Assembly (NCBI GenBank): GCA_945926705.1
Contig: CAMEMA010000014.1
Coordinates: forward strand, 1-14,162
Length of the DNA: 14,162 nt
Reading direction: 5' to 3'
DNA from: an uncultured Clostridia bacterium
Lineage (GTDB): Bacteria > Bacillota > Clostridia > Oscillospirales > Acutalibacteraceae
Shown: positions 1-6,841 of the stretch, one piece after another
Layout of the letters: each line of letters starts with the position of its first letter
Numbering within the stretch: position 1 is the first letter of the stretch
Notes under the pieces: model-generated
Told to the model about the DNA's origin: nothing
Databases searched by the model: none
The model's input: only the letters and a program-made list of their open reading frames with translations
Program-made: the position numbers and the translations under genes

Positions 1-1012
1 AAAAAGTTATATCCGGCATTACATTTCGTGCGTAATCTATAATTTTCAAATAAGACTCTTTTGTATATTTTCTGTTCATTTCTTTTAAAATTCGATTACT
101 TCCGCATTGAACAGGCAAATGAATGTGATGAACTATATGCTTACCATTGGCCATTACATTAAAAAGTTCATGAGTTGCGTCTTTAGGGTGAGAGGTCATA
201 AACCTTATTCTGTAATCTCCATCAAATTTATCTAATTCCTTCAATAACTTTGGAAAATTAATATCTTTATTTAATCCTTTTCCGTAAGAATTTACATTCT
301 GCCCGAGAAGTGTTATATCTTTGTAACCGGCTTTCAAAAGATTTTTAAATTCCGTAAAAATTTCTTTGGGTTCACGGCTTCTTTCTCTACCTCTTACATA
401 AGGAACTACACAATATGAGCAAAAATTATCACATCCATACATTATAGATAAAAACGCCTTCAAAGAATTATTTCTCTTAACAGGTGCATGCTCAAAAATT
501 ACATCCTCTTTTTCATTCACACATAAACTTTTAGGTTTTGCGCTCTTCTCTTTCAAACAAAGAGCATTGTAAAATATTTCAGGAAATTTGTGTATTGAAT
601 GTGTTCCGAACACCAAGTCAATAAATCTGTAATTATTTTGAATTTTTTCAATGATCGAAGCTTGTTCAGTCATGCATCCACACAATATTATAAATAAATC
701 AGGATTATTTTTTTTAATATTTTTTATCCATCCCAAGTTTCCTAAAGCTTTATTTTCGGCATTCTCCCTAATTGCACATGTGTTAAAAAGAACCACATCA
801 GCTTCATCTTGATTAAGTACTATGTCAAATCCCATTTCAAGAAGCATTCCGATATATTTTTCGCTATCCGAAACATTTTGTTGACAACCATAAGTTTTAA
901 CAAAAGCCTTAGCAACACTTGTGTGTCCGCTATTTTTGTAGTAATTACGAACTTTTTTGCAAAATTCTTTTTGCTTTTCTCCATATTCATAAACAGGTAT
1001 TTTATTTTGCAA
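1..1012 (-). CDS. miaB: tRNA-2-methylthio-N6-dimethylallyladenosine synthase MiaB, C-terminus beyond window
   Basis: Radical-SAM methylthiotransferase that converts i6A37 to ms2i6A37 in tRNAs reading UNN codons. I translated 337 residues before the window edge; the family is usually about 440-480, so the end of the radical-SAM domain and the TRAM domain are missing. Seen: the N-terminal domain has its three auxiliary [4Fe-4S] cysteines at C43 (KTYGCQQN), C79 (NTCAIREN) and C113 (CGCMTEQ). The radical-SAM triad CxxxCxxC is at C194, C198 and C201 (YGCDNFCSYC), followed by VPYVRGRERSR, typical of MiaB. LLGQNVNSYG and HLPVQCGSN are also family motifs. Start choice: an ATG at 1018 is only one base from the GGAGG ribosome site, while a TTG at 1012 is seven bases from it, so TTG is preferred; the two differ by two residues. 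It is divergent from the DUF378 gene. Family identification is secure. Confidence 0.96.
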   Translation of the reverse strand, partial: MQNKIPVYEYGEKQKEFCKKVRNYYKNSGHTSVAKAFVKTYGCQQNVSDSEKYIGMLLEMGFDIVLNQDEADVVLFNTCAIRENAENKALGNLGWIKNIKKNNPDLFIILCGCMTEQASIIEKIQNNYRFIDLVFGTHSIHKFPEIFYNALCLKEKSAKPKSLCVNEKEDVIFEHAPVKRNNSLKAFLSIMYGCDNFCSYCVVPYVRGRERSREPKEIFTEFKNLLKAGYKDITLLGQNVNSYGKGLNKDINFPKLLKELDKFDGDYRIRFMTSHPKDATHELFNVMANGKHIVHHIHLPVQCGSNRILKEMNRKYTKESYLKIIDYARNVMPDITF

Positions 1013-1019
1013 TATCATT

Positions 1020-1024
1020 CCTCC
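1020..1024 (-). promoter_or_regulatory. Ribosome binding site of miaB, decides start
   Basis: GGAGG on the minus strand. The ATG at 1018 follows after only one base, too close for initiation. The in-frame TTG at 1012 follows after seven bases, the usual distance. This is the reason for calling a TTG start. Confidence 0.6.
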
Positions 1025-1124
1025 GAAAAAATTTAATAATAGTACTTCTAATTTTAACAAAACATTTAAACTCATTCAAGATTTATGACGTTTTAAAATT
1101 ATAAACAAGTTTTTATTAATTAGA

Positions 1125-1154
1125 TTGATTTTAAGTCAAATAAATGAGTATAAT
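1125..1154 (+). promoter_or_regulatory. Sigma-A type promoter for the DUF378 gene
   Basis: TTGATT at 1125-1130, an 18-base spacer, then a perfect TATAAT at 1149-1154. Transcription would start near 1161, just ahead of the AAAGGA ribosome site and the ATG at 1188. It probably also drives the next small gene, 45 bases further on. Confidence 0.5.
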
Positions 1155-1187
1155 ATAAATACATTTAAAAAGAAAGGATGTGATAAT

Positions 1188-1436
1188 ATGAAGATATTAA
1201 ATAAAATAGCACTTATTCTTTGCGTGATTGGCGGAATAAATTGGGGCGCAATAGGAATTTTTCAATTTGATATTGTAGCATGGATATTTGGAGGTCAAGA
1301 TTCTCCGGCAAGTAGACTTATATATATTTTAGTGTTTTTGTCTGCTTTATGGTGTATATCCATTATTTTTTCAGATATCAAAGAACCGGATATTTCTAAA
1401 CAAGATAATGATATACCGGATGTGAGAATTAACTAA
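1188..1436 (+). CDS. DUF378 family small membrane protein
   Basis: An 82-residue integral membrane protein. Two hydrophobic segments, about residues 4-30 and 43-62, flank a short loop and are followed by a charged, acidic tail rich in Asp and Lys. The segment GGINWGAIGIF followed by IVAWIFG and RLIYILV is the signature of the DUF378 family (YuzA type), whose function is unknown. The ATG at 1188 is chosen because AAAGGATG sits just upstream and because the family begins here; an in-frame ATG at 1125 would add an unconserved 21-residue leader. A good promoter lies upstream. It is probably cotranscribed with the following unknown gene. Confidence 0.88.
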   Translation: MKILNKIALILCVIGGINWGAIGIFQFDIVAWIFGGQDSPASRLIYILVFLSALWCISIIFSDIKEPDISKQDNDIPDVRIN

Positions 1437-1481
1437 GACATAAAATAAAAAACTGCATACTATGATACTGAGGTGAATTTT

Positions 1482-1781
1482 ATGAGTAACATAGCATGCT
1501 GTATTTTTTTTGGATTTTTAATAATTTTAGGAATTTCAGATATCATAGAATATTTTATTACATCTCTTTTTAGAATGGAAAATCCGAATAATATAATCAT
1601 AACAACAGAAAATTTAGAATTTATTTTAAGAGCTATAGTCATCAAAAACTCTACAAAAACCGGCGAAAAAATAACATTAAACTCGGAACAAATTAAACGA
1701 GGTGAACTAGAAAAAATGTTTTACGTTTTATATAACGACTATCCGCAACTTGATTTTCAATACGAAACCACAAAAATTTAA
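1482..1781 (+). CDS. Hypothetical small membrane-anchored protein
   Basis: I do not recognise the family. The 99-residue product has one N-terminal hydrophobic segment (about residues 4-28, with a CC pair) and then a soluble, charged region of about 65 residues ending in a tyrosine-rich tail (FYVLYNDYPQ). It could be a membrane anchor with a small cytoplasmic alpha/beta domain. Start: the ATG at 1482 has GAGGTG seven bases upstream; a GTG at 1473 lies inside that ribosome site and is unlikely. It follows the DUF378 gene after 45 bases on the same strand, so cotranscription is likely. Its TAA stop overlaps the stop of the convergent gene by four bases. Coding is supported by the ribosome site and tight packing, not by homology. 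Confidence 0.75.
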   Translation: MSNIACCIFFGFLIILGISDIIEYFITSLFRMENPNNIIITTENLEFILRAIVIKNSTKTGEKITLNSEQIKRGELEKMFYVLYNDYPQLDFQYETTKI

Positions 1782-2257
1782 TCCATTTCCAAAGCTTTGT
1801 AATGAACCGTTAAATCTATACAAAGCGATTTATCAATTTCCTTTGCGGTAAACTTATCGCTTCTACGTTCTTCTTTATCTCTCATACTTAAGATTTTATG
1901 TATAATTTCAGATTTACATTCCTCTGATTTTTTACAGGACTTTAAAAAATCAAACTCCCTTATATATTTAAATAAAAATACAAAAATTATGCTATCCTCT
2001 GTAACTTTTTTTCGACAACGAGAAATAAAATCTTGATACATTGCACTTTGTTTAATTTTTTCTTTTAAACCACTGATATCTGGATTTAAAATTTCCTCAT
2101 AGTACATACGGCTGTCTGAAGGTAACCTATTTTTTTCTCCTTGGAGTTTATTCAGTATAAATTCTACAGGAACGGCTTTTACGCTCACACAGCTTAGAAT
2201 AAAAATCATGAATACAAAAGGTATTGCAAATATTTTTGAAAATTTATTATTATTCAT
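1778..2257 (-). CDS. Hypothetical secreted protein
   Basis: Unrecognised 159-residue protein with a clear signal peptide: an N-terminal Asn/Lys-rich start, a hydrophobic core (FAIPFVFMIFILSCV) and a likely signal peptidase I site near SVKA|VP at residue 28. The mature part of about 130 residues is mostly charged and probably helical, with one hydrophobic patch (IIFVFLF) and four cysteines, two of them spaced SCKKSEEC. A cysteine in the signal core (LSCV) is not followed by a typical lipobox arrangement, so a lipoprotein is less likely. Start: the ATG at 2257 is preceded by AAAGGA at a normal distance and gives a proper signal peptide; a longer reading from 2299 adds 14 unneeded residues. It is convergent with the gene ending at 1781. 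Confidence 0.75.
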   Translation of the reverse strand: MNNNKFSKIFAIPFVFMIFILSCVSVKAVPVEFILNKLQGEKNRLPSDSRMYYEEILNPDISGLKEKIKQSAMYQDFISRCRKKVTEDSIIFVFLFKYIREFDFLKSCKKSEECKSEIIHKILSMRDKEERRSDKFTAKEIDKSLCIDLTVHYKALEMD

Positions 2258-2504
2258 AAAAAAACGTCCTTTCAAATCAAAATAAAAATATCCAAACATA
2301 ATATATTACTGAACTTTTTCTAAATCTTTCATGCTATAAATAAGTACATTCATGTTTTAATATTTTATCCTGAAGAAAAAACGACAAAAAATATTTTTTT
2401 AAATCTTTTCAATAAACTCACCACCGTTCTGCACACTATACTATACTAAACTAACATAACTATAAATAATATACAAACAATTTAAAGAGAATATTGAATT
2501 AAAA
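2258..2504. other. AT-rich intergenic region, no gene seen
   Basis: About 250 bases between the secreted-protein start and the SDR stop, both minus strand. No GC-rich terminator hairpin follows the SDR gene. The only structure I noticed is a short run of ACTAT-like units at 2433-2454. A promoter for the secreted-protein gene should lie here, but no convincing -35/-10 pair was found. Confidence 0.4.
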
Positions 2505-3245
2505 TTATATTAAAATACCGCCATTTACTCCTATTACTTGACCTGTTATAAAATCAGAACTTGCTCCTGCTAGAAAAAATACAGCTTCAGAAACATCTTT
2601 GGTGTTGCCCAGTCTCATACAAGGAGTTTCTTTTTTTATATCTTCAATTTCACTTTCTTTCAAATTTAAATTTTTATTCATATCGGTTTCTATGAAACCG
2701 GGTGCAATACAATTCACTTGAATATTGGAAGGCCCTAATTCTTTTGCTAAAGATTTGGTAAATCCTATAACTGCAGCTTTAGACGCTGAATAATGAACTT
2801 CACAAGCGCCGCCCGTTATGCCCCATACAGATGAAATATTTATTATCTTTCCACTATGTCTTTTTAACATGCTGTTTACTACAGGTTTTGTGCAATTGAA
2901 CATACTGTGTATATTTACGTCGAACATATGTGTCCATTCTTCATGCGAAATATCCGTAAAAAGTTTCTGACAAGCTATACCGGCATTATTAACTAAAACG
3001 TCTAAATGTCCAAATTCTTCTAAACTTTTGGTGACAAGATTTTGTGCTTCTTGAAAATCCGAAACATCCGCTTTGAGAGCTATAGATTCAACGCCCTTTT
3101 TTCTTATTTCATTCAAAAGGTCCAGAGCATTTTGCTTTGAATTTTTATAATTTATAATCACATTATAATCGTTTTCTGCAAATTTTATGGCTGTTTGCGC
3201 ACCTATTCCCCGTGAACTTCCGGTAATAAGAACTGTTTTTCTCAA
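2505..3245 (-). CDS. ymfI: SDR reductase, probable EF-P 5-aminopentanone reductase (YmfI-like)
   Basis: A 246-residue NAD(P)H-dependent short-chain dehydrogenase. Seen: dinucleotide motif TGSSRGIG (9-16), NNAG (86-89), and catalytic N111, S139, Y152 and K156 (YSASK). The segment ISSVWGITGGACEVHYS around the active site, together with FITGQVIGVNGG, matches what I recall of YmfI and its clostridial relatives better than FabG. In Bacillus subtilis YmfI reduces the 5-aminopentanone group on Lys32 of elongation factor P, finishing that modification. FabG-type 3-oxoacyl-ACP reductase is the alternative, but no other fatty-acid genes are nearby. The start is TTG, with GGAGG nine bases upstream inside the end of the flavin reductase gene; the genes are one base apart, so translation is probably coupled. 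SDR assignment is certain; the substrate is an inference. Confidence 0.9.
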   Translation of the reverse strand: MRKTVLITGSSRGIGAQTAIKFAENDYNVIINYKNSKQNALDLLNEIRKKGVESIALKADVSDFQEAQNLVTKSLEEFGHLDVLVNNAGIACQKLFTDISHEEWTHMFDVNIHSMFNCTKPVVNSMLKRHSGKIINISSVWGITGGACEVHYSASKAAVIGFTKSLAKELGPSNIQVNCIAPGFIETDMNKNLNLKESEIEDIKKETPCMRLGNTKDVSEAVFFLAGASSDFITGQVIGVNGGILI

Positions 3246-3246
3246 T

Positions 3247-3753
3247 TTATTTTTCCTCCATAAATTCTACTATTTCTCCGATATACATTTTATGATAGTC
3301 GTTATTTTCGTAATTTTTTTCGATGTCAGGTTCGATAAAATTCTTAGGATTTATAAATTGAGTGTAAATTTTTTTACATATAATTACATTATTTGCTTCT
3401 TCAAAGTAAGGAGCTTCTCTGTCAAAAACAGGACTTAGACCTGTTTCTTTTATTTTATCAACGTCTCTTCCACTATTGCTACCGCAAAAATTTAATTTAC
3501 TTTTATATTTGGAATCAAAGAAAGAAAGGGTATAATAATCGTTTTTTTCTAAAAATTCAAAAGTATATCTCTGTGGTCGTACAAATACTGTTGCAACGTT
3601 CTTATTCCATAAAACTCCCAACATTCCCCAACTTGCCGTCATTGTATTAAACTTGTCTTTGTTTCCGGAAGTTATTAACATCCATTCATTTCCTATCTTA
3701 GAAAAGGTATTAAATTCTTTCAATTTTCTTGGATCAACTCTATTAAAACTCAT
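3247..3753 (-). CDS. Flavin reductase family protein (FMN-binding split barrel)
   Basis: A 168-residue cytoplasmic protein of the flavin-reductase-like, FMN-binding split-barrel family. Seen: the family pattern NTMTASWG followed by GVLWNKNVATVFVRPQRYT, then YTLSFF, which in the family shape the flavin site. The ATG at 3753 has AGGAG in front. Members reduce or bind flavin with NAD(P)H, but many clostridial copies have no known substrate, so I give only the family. It follows the M50 gene after 28 bases and precedes the SDR by one base. The pairing with an SDR suggests a shared transcript; a shared pathway is not shown. Confidence 0.9.
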   Translation of the reverse strand: MSFNRVDPRKLKEFNTFSKIGNEWMLITSGNKDKFNTMTASWGMLGVLWNKNVATVFVRPQRYTFEFLEKNDYYTLSFFDSKYKSKLNFCGSNSGRDVDKIKETGLSPVFDREAPYFEEANNVIICKKIYTQFINPKNFIEPDIEKNYENNDYHKMYIGEIVEFMEEK

Positions 3754-3781
3754 AACAAATTCTCCTATTTATAAATTTTTA

Positions 3782-4384
3782 TTAAAACATATTTTTTTTC
3801 AAGAGTATGCAAGAAATCAAGTAAGTAACCAAAAGGATCAACGAAAAATTATACTCTGACGTTATCAAAATCCATATTCCAATGCAAAAAAGAGGTATCA
3901 AAAATATAAACGACACTATATTATAAACTCTAAGTGCAACTATAGAATCTATTTTTTTATTTAGTAAACTTAAAAGTATACATCCTCCGTCAAGAGTGGA
4001 TATAGGTAACAAATTGAGAATACCTATAAATAAATTTTGTAAATATATTGTCCGAAAGATATTAACATCATAATATACACTGCACATGATTTTAAAAATA
4101 ACAGCAATAAAAAAATTCATCATTGAACCACTGAAAAGAATTATAATTTTATCTGTAAGATTACCGCCGTTTAAAAAAATATCGGCATTAACACATCCCA
4201 ATTTTATGCGATCAATACTGCATTTTTTCGCTTTAACAGCAATGATATGACCTAATTCATGCATTAATGATGAAATAATTCCCACTAAAACGAATCCTGA
4301 TTTATCCATAAAAATCATAAAAGTCAAAACTGAAAAAAAACAAAAATCAAAACTAACTTTGCAACCTAATATATTAAATTCTAT
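3782..4384 (-). CDS. M50 family intramembrane metalloprotease (SpoIVFB/site-2 protease type), ATA start
   Basis: A polytopic membrane zinc protease of about 200 residues. Seen: the zinc motif HELGH at residues 42-46 inside a hydrophobic stretch, and the second motif NLLPISTLDGG near 124-134, whose Asp is the third zinc ligand in the family. Several further hydrophobic segments follow. Such proteases cut membrane-anchored regulators; SpoIVFB, which activates pro-sigmaK, is the sporulation member. This protein is compact and lacks a CBS domain, so the substrate is unknown. Start: ordinary start codons begin only at 4327 (TTG) or 4318 (ATG), neither with a ribosome site, and would cut off a first hydrophobic segment typical of the family. 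The frame is open up to an ATA at 4384, six bases after GGAGGG and overlapping the nfnB TAG as ATAG. Confidence 0.87.
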   Translation of the reverse strand: MEFNILGCKVSFDFCFFSVLTFMIFMDKSGFVLVGIISSLMHELGHIIAVKAKKCSIDRIKLGCVNADIFLNGGNLTDKIIILFSGSMMNFFIAVIFKIMCSVYYDVNIFRTIYLQNLFIGILNLLPISTLDGGCILLSLLNKKIDSIVALRVYNIVSFIFLIPLFCIGIWILITSEYNFSLILLVTYLISCILLKKNMF

Positions 4385-5784
4385 CTCTCACCCTCCGATT
4401 CAATGCTTTTTAAATCATTAAATATCTGATGAGCAGCTTTTTTACCTGCACCCATAGCAAGTATAACAGTAGCCGCTCCGGTAACTGCATCTCCTCCGGC
4501 ATAAACAAATTTTTTAGAAGTCCTTAAAGTCTGCGAATCAACAATTATCCTTCCGTAAGAGTCAAAATCCAAATTATTTTCCGAATTTTTTATAATAGTA
4601 TTTGGAGAATTACCTACAGCTATCACGGCAGTATCTGCAGATACGAGAAACTCACTTCCAGGAATCGGTGATACTGATTTTCTACCAGAAAAATCTTTTT
4701 CCCCCATACTCATTTTTATACATTCAATGTTGGTTAATTTTCCGTTTTGACCTAAAAATTTCGTAGGATTACTTAAAAATAAAAATTCTATACCTTCTTC
4801 CTTTGCATGACTAATTTCAGATTCTGTACGTCTATACAAAACAGTAACATTTTCGGCTCCCAACCTTTTTGCAACCCTTGCCGCATCCATAGCAACATTG
4901 CCGCCGCCAACGACAACAAGCTTTTTTGGAAAGATAATAGGTGTATCATATTTTTCTTTTTCGGCATGCATAAGATTTACTCTTGTTAAAAACTCATTTG
5001 CTGAGTAAACTCCAGAAAGACCTTCTCCCGGAATATTCATAAATCTGGGCAAACCCGCTCCGGAAGCGATATATACCGCACTGTATCCCATATTGAAAAG
5101 AGAGTCAATTAAAAAAGATTTACCGACAACAGCGTTAGTAACTATCTTTACTCCTTTATTTTTAAGCACTTCCAATTCTTTTTTAAGAACCTTTCTTGGA
5201 AGTCTAAACTCAGGTATGCCATAGGACAAAACACCGCCTGGAGTATGAAGAGCTTCAAAAACAGTAGCCTCCAGACCAAGTTCGGTAAGTTCGGAAGCAC
5301 ACGTTAAACCGGAAGGTCCGGAACCCACTATTGCAATTTTATGCTTTTTGTTTCCAGAAATATCATCAGTTTTTTTATTTTGTATTTCTTTATTATCATC
5401 CGAATTCAAAATTTTGTCAGCAACATAGCGTTCTAAACTTCCTATAGCCACAGAATCACCGGATTTGCCACGGATACAATGAGCTTCACATTGCTTTTCT
5501 TGAGGACATACCCTACCGCATATTGCAGGAAAAATATTATCTTTCAAAATAGTTTTGTATGCAGAATTTGCGTCTCCCTTTTTTATAAACTCAATAAATT
5601 TAGGTATCTCAACTCCTACTGGACAACCTTTGACACAAGGAGAATTTTTACAATTAAGGCATCTATCGGCTTCAAGTAAAGCTGACTTATCACTCAAACC
5701 CAATTCAACTTCGTTAAAGTTAGTAATTCTTATTTGTGCAGGCACAACCGGCATAGTTTCTTTAAATTTACTTTTATTAAACAT
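4381..5784 (-). CDS. nfnB: Ferredoxin:NADP+ transhydrogenase large subunit NfnB
   Basis: A 467-residue FAD-dependent subunit of the electron-bifurcating transhydrogenase NfnAB, homologous to glutamate synthase small subunits. It oxidises NADPH and splits the electrons between NAD+ (through NfnA) and ferredoxin; the reverse reaction makes NADPH. Seen: two N-terminal cysteine clusters for [4Fe-4S] centres (C42, C45, C50, C54 and C89, C93, C99, C103); FAD motif GSGPSG at 154-159; second nucleotide motif GGGNVAMD at 293-300; a C-terminal YAGGDAVTGAATVILAMGAG typical of the family. The 467-residue length matches NfnB. It could be named gltA or sudA in automatic annotation, but the immediately preceding gene encodes the NfnA partner, which decides the call. 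The ATG at 5784 has AAAGGGG upstream and lies two bases after nfnA. Confidence 0.93.
   Translation of the reverse strand: MFNKSKFKETMPVVPAQIRITNFNEVELGLSDKSALLEADRCLNCKNSPCVKGCPVGVEIPKFIEFIKKGDANSAYKTILKDNIFPAICGRVCPQEKQCEAHCIRGKSGDSVAIGSLERYVADKILNSDDNKEIQNKKTDDISGNKKHKIAIVGSGPSGLTCASELTELGLEATVFEALHTPGGVLSYGIPEFRLPRKVLKKELEVLKNKGVKIVTNAVVGKSFLIDSLFNMGYSAVYIASGAGLPRFMNIPGEGLSGVYSANEFLTRVNLMHAEKEKYDTPIIFPKKLVVVGGGNVAMDAARVAKRLGAENVTVLYRRTESEISHAKEEGIEFLFLSNPTKFLGQNGKLTNIECIKMSMGEKDFSGRKSVSPIPGSEFLVSADTAVIAVGNSPNTIIKNSENNLDFDSYGRIIVDSQTLRTSKKFVYAGGDAVTGAATVILAMGAGKKAAHQIFNDLKSIESEGER
4391..4396 (-). promoter_or_regulatory. Ribosome binding site pointing to an ATA start
   Basis: GGAGGG inside the last codons of nfnB, followed by a six-base spacer and ATAG, which contains both the ATA (4384-4382) and the nfnB stop TAG (4383-4381). 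No ATG, GTG or TTG lies in the protease frame at a usable distance. The four-base overlap copies the geometry of ATGA couplings. Confidence 0.55.
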
Positions 5785-5786
5785 AA

Positions 5787-6623
5787 CTATACCCCTTTGA
5801 ATAAATTACAGTATTTTTCATAAGATTTTCTTTCTTGATTTACAAAAGAATTATTTCTCATAATTGCTTCTTGAAAATCAACTTCATGGCCGTCAAAATC
5901 CGGTCCATCCACACACGCAAATTTAACTTTACCACCTACCGTTAAACGACAACCTCCACACATACCTGTTCCGTCAATCATTATGGAATTCATGCTGACA
6001 ATAGTTTTTATATTATACTTTTTCGTTATTTCACACACTGCTTTCATCATAGGAATCGGTCCTATCGATATAATTAAATCGTAATTGCAACATTTTTCTA
6101 ATTTTTTAATAAGCGAATCGGTTACAAGTCCTTTTTTTCCATTTGAACCATCATCTGTAACTACTTCAATCTCATCTGTAATCTTTTTCATCTTGTTTTC
6201 AAGTATTATTAAATCTTTATTTCGAAATCCCAAAATTGCAGTTGTTTTTGCTCCGTTTAATTTAAGCTCTTTGGCTAAAGGATATGCAATCGCACTTCCC
6301 AGTCCTCCTGAAATAACTATGGCTTTCTTAAATCCTTTAATTTTCGATTTATTACCAAGAGGTCCTACAACATCAAGTAAATACTCCCCTTCTTGTTTTC
6401 TATCAAGTTTTAGAGTCGTAGCTCCGACTTTTTGATAAATGATATCTACTGTTCCTTTTTCTCTATCGTAATCAAAAATAGTAAGAGGGATTCTTTCTCC
6501 AAATTCATCCACTCTTAGAATTAAAAATTGTCCGGCTTGTGCATTTGTGGCCACTAATGGTGCGCACAATTTCATGTAAGAAACACTTTTATTTAAAAAC
6601 TTTTTCTTTAATATTTTAAACAT
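5787..6623 (-). CDS. nfnA: Ferredoxin:NADP+ transhydrogenase small subunit NfnA
   Basis: A 278-residue subunit carrying FAD, the NAD(H) site and a [2Fe-2S] cluster, of the ferredoxin-NADP+ reductase/PyrK-like fold. Seen: flavin-binding ERIPLTIFDYD near residue 43, nucleotide-binding SGGLGSAIA (105-113), and a C-terminal cluster region with D217, C222, C225 and C237. That one-Asp, three-Cys spacing (5, 3, 12) is what I recall for Thermotoga NfnA and differs from an ordinary four-Cys centre. Start: the ATG at 6623 gives MFKILKK, the usual family beginning, with a modest GGTGA ahead; a frame from 6671 adds a hydrophobic leader not found in the family. First gene of a five-gene minus-strand run. 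PyrK or SudB are weaker alternatives given the NfnB partner. Confidence 0.93.
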   Translation of the reverse strand: MFKILKKKFLNKSVSYMKLCAPLVATNAQAGQFLILRVDEFGERIPLTIFDYDREKGTVDIIYQKVGATTLKLDRKQEGEYLLDVVGPLGNKSKIKGFKKAIVISGGLGSAIAYPLAKELKLNGAKTTAILGFRNKDLIILENKMKKITDEIEVVTDDGSNGKKGLVTDSLIKKLEKCCNYDLIISIGPIPMMKAVCEITKKYNIKTIVSMNSIMIDGTGMCGGCRLTVGGKVKFACVDGPDFDGHEVDFQEAIMRNNSFVNQERKSYEKYCNLFKGV

Positions 6624-6797
6624 AATATATTTCACCAACCCTATAGAAATAATATCAAAAATCAATAGCATTTACTATATAAAATAATTTGAACTCTTTT
6701 ATTGAAAAACTTAAAGAAACAAGTCAATCGTTTTAACTTTAATTATAACTATACCTAAAAGACGTTATGTTTAAAGTCTTATAAGGGCATAAAAATA
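6624..6797 (-). promoter_or_regulatory. Probable promoter region of the nfnA operon
   Basis: About 170 AT-rich bases between the terminator and nfnA. On the minus strand a TTGACT (complement of 6722-6727) is a good -35, but the sequence 17-18 bases on (CAATAA/AATAAA) is a poor -10. The promoter must lie here because the upstream side is closed by a hairpin, but the exact site is uncertain. Confidence 0.3.
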
Positions 6798-6826
6798 CCA
6801 GCCATCTCAAGACGGCTGGCTTTTTT
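6798..6826 (-). terminator. Rho-independent terminator after the lysozyme gene, possibly bidirectional
   Basis: CCAGCC at 6798-6803 pairs with GGCTGG at 6814-6819; inside, an A/C mismatch and a TC/GA pair close a TCAA loop. On the minus strand it is followed by TATTTTT (6796-6791 region) and lies about 25 bases after the lysozyme stop. On the plus strand it is followed by TTTTTT (6821-6826). It is the only GC-rich hairpin with U-tracts seen in the window. Confidence 0.8.
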
Positions 6827-6841
6827 AATACTAAATTTTTA

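Noticed and set aside
809..1104. Small plus-strand reading frames over the miaB start
   Set aside because: They lie opposite miaB, are Phe/Ile-rich shadows of it, and lack ribosome sites.
2433..2454. Tandem ACTAT-like units as a repeat array or CRISPR
   Set aside because: Only about two to four imperfect five-base units in AT-rich intergenic sequence; no spacers, no longer repeat.
4381..5784. Glutamate synthase small subunit (gltA/gltD)
   Set aside because: No glutamate synthase large subunit is present, and the adjacent NfnA with its Asp-Cys3 cluster pattern makes NfnB the better call.
6085..6435. 116-codon plus-strand reading frame opposite nfnA
   Set aside because: Antisense to a well-supported gene, no ribosome site, and a composition that mirrors the nfnA codons.
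6624..6671. Sixteen-residue hydrophobic leader on NfnA
   Set aside because: NfnA is cytoplasmic and the family begins with MFKILKK at 6623; the leader has no ribosome site of its own.
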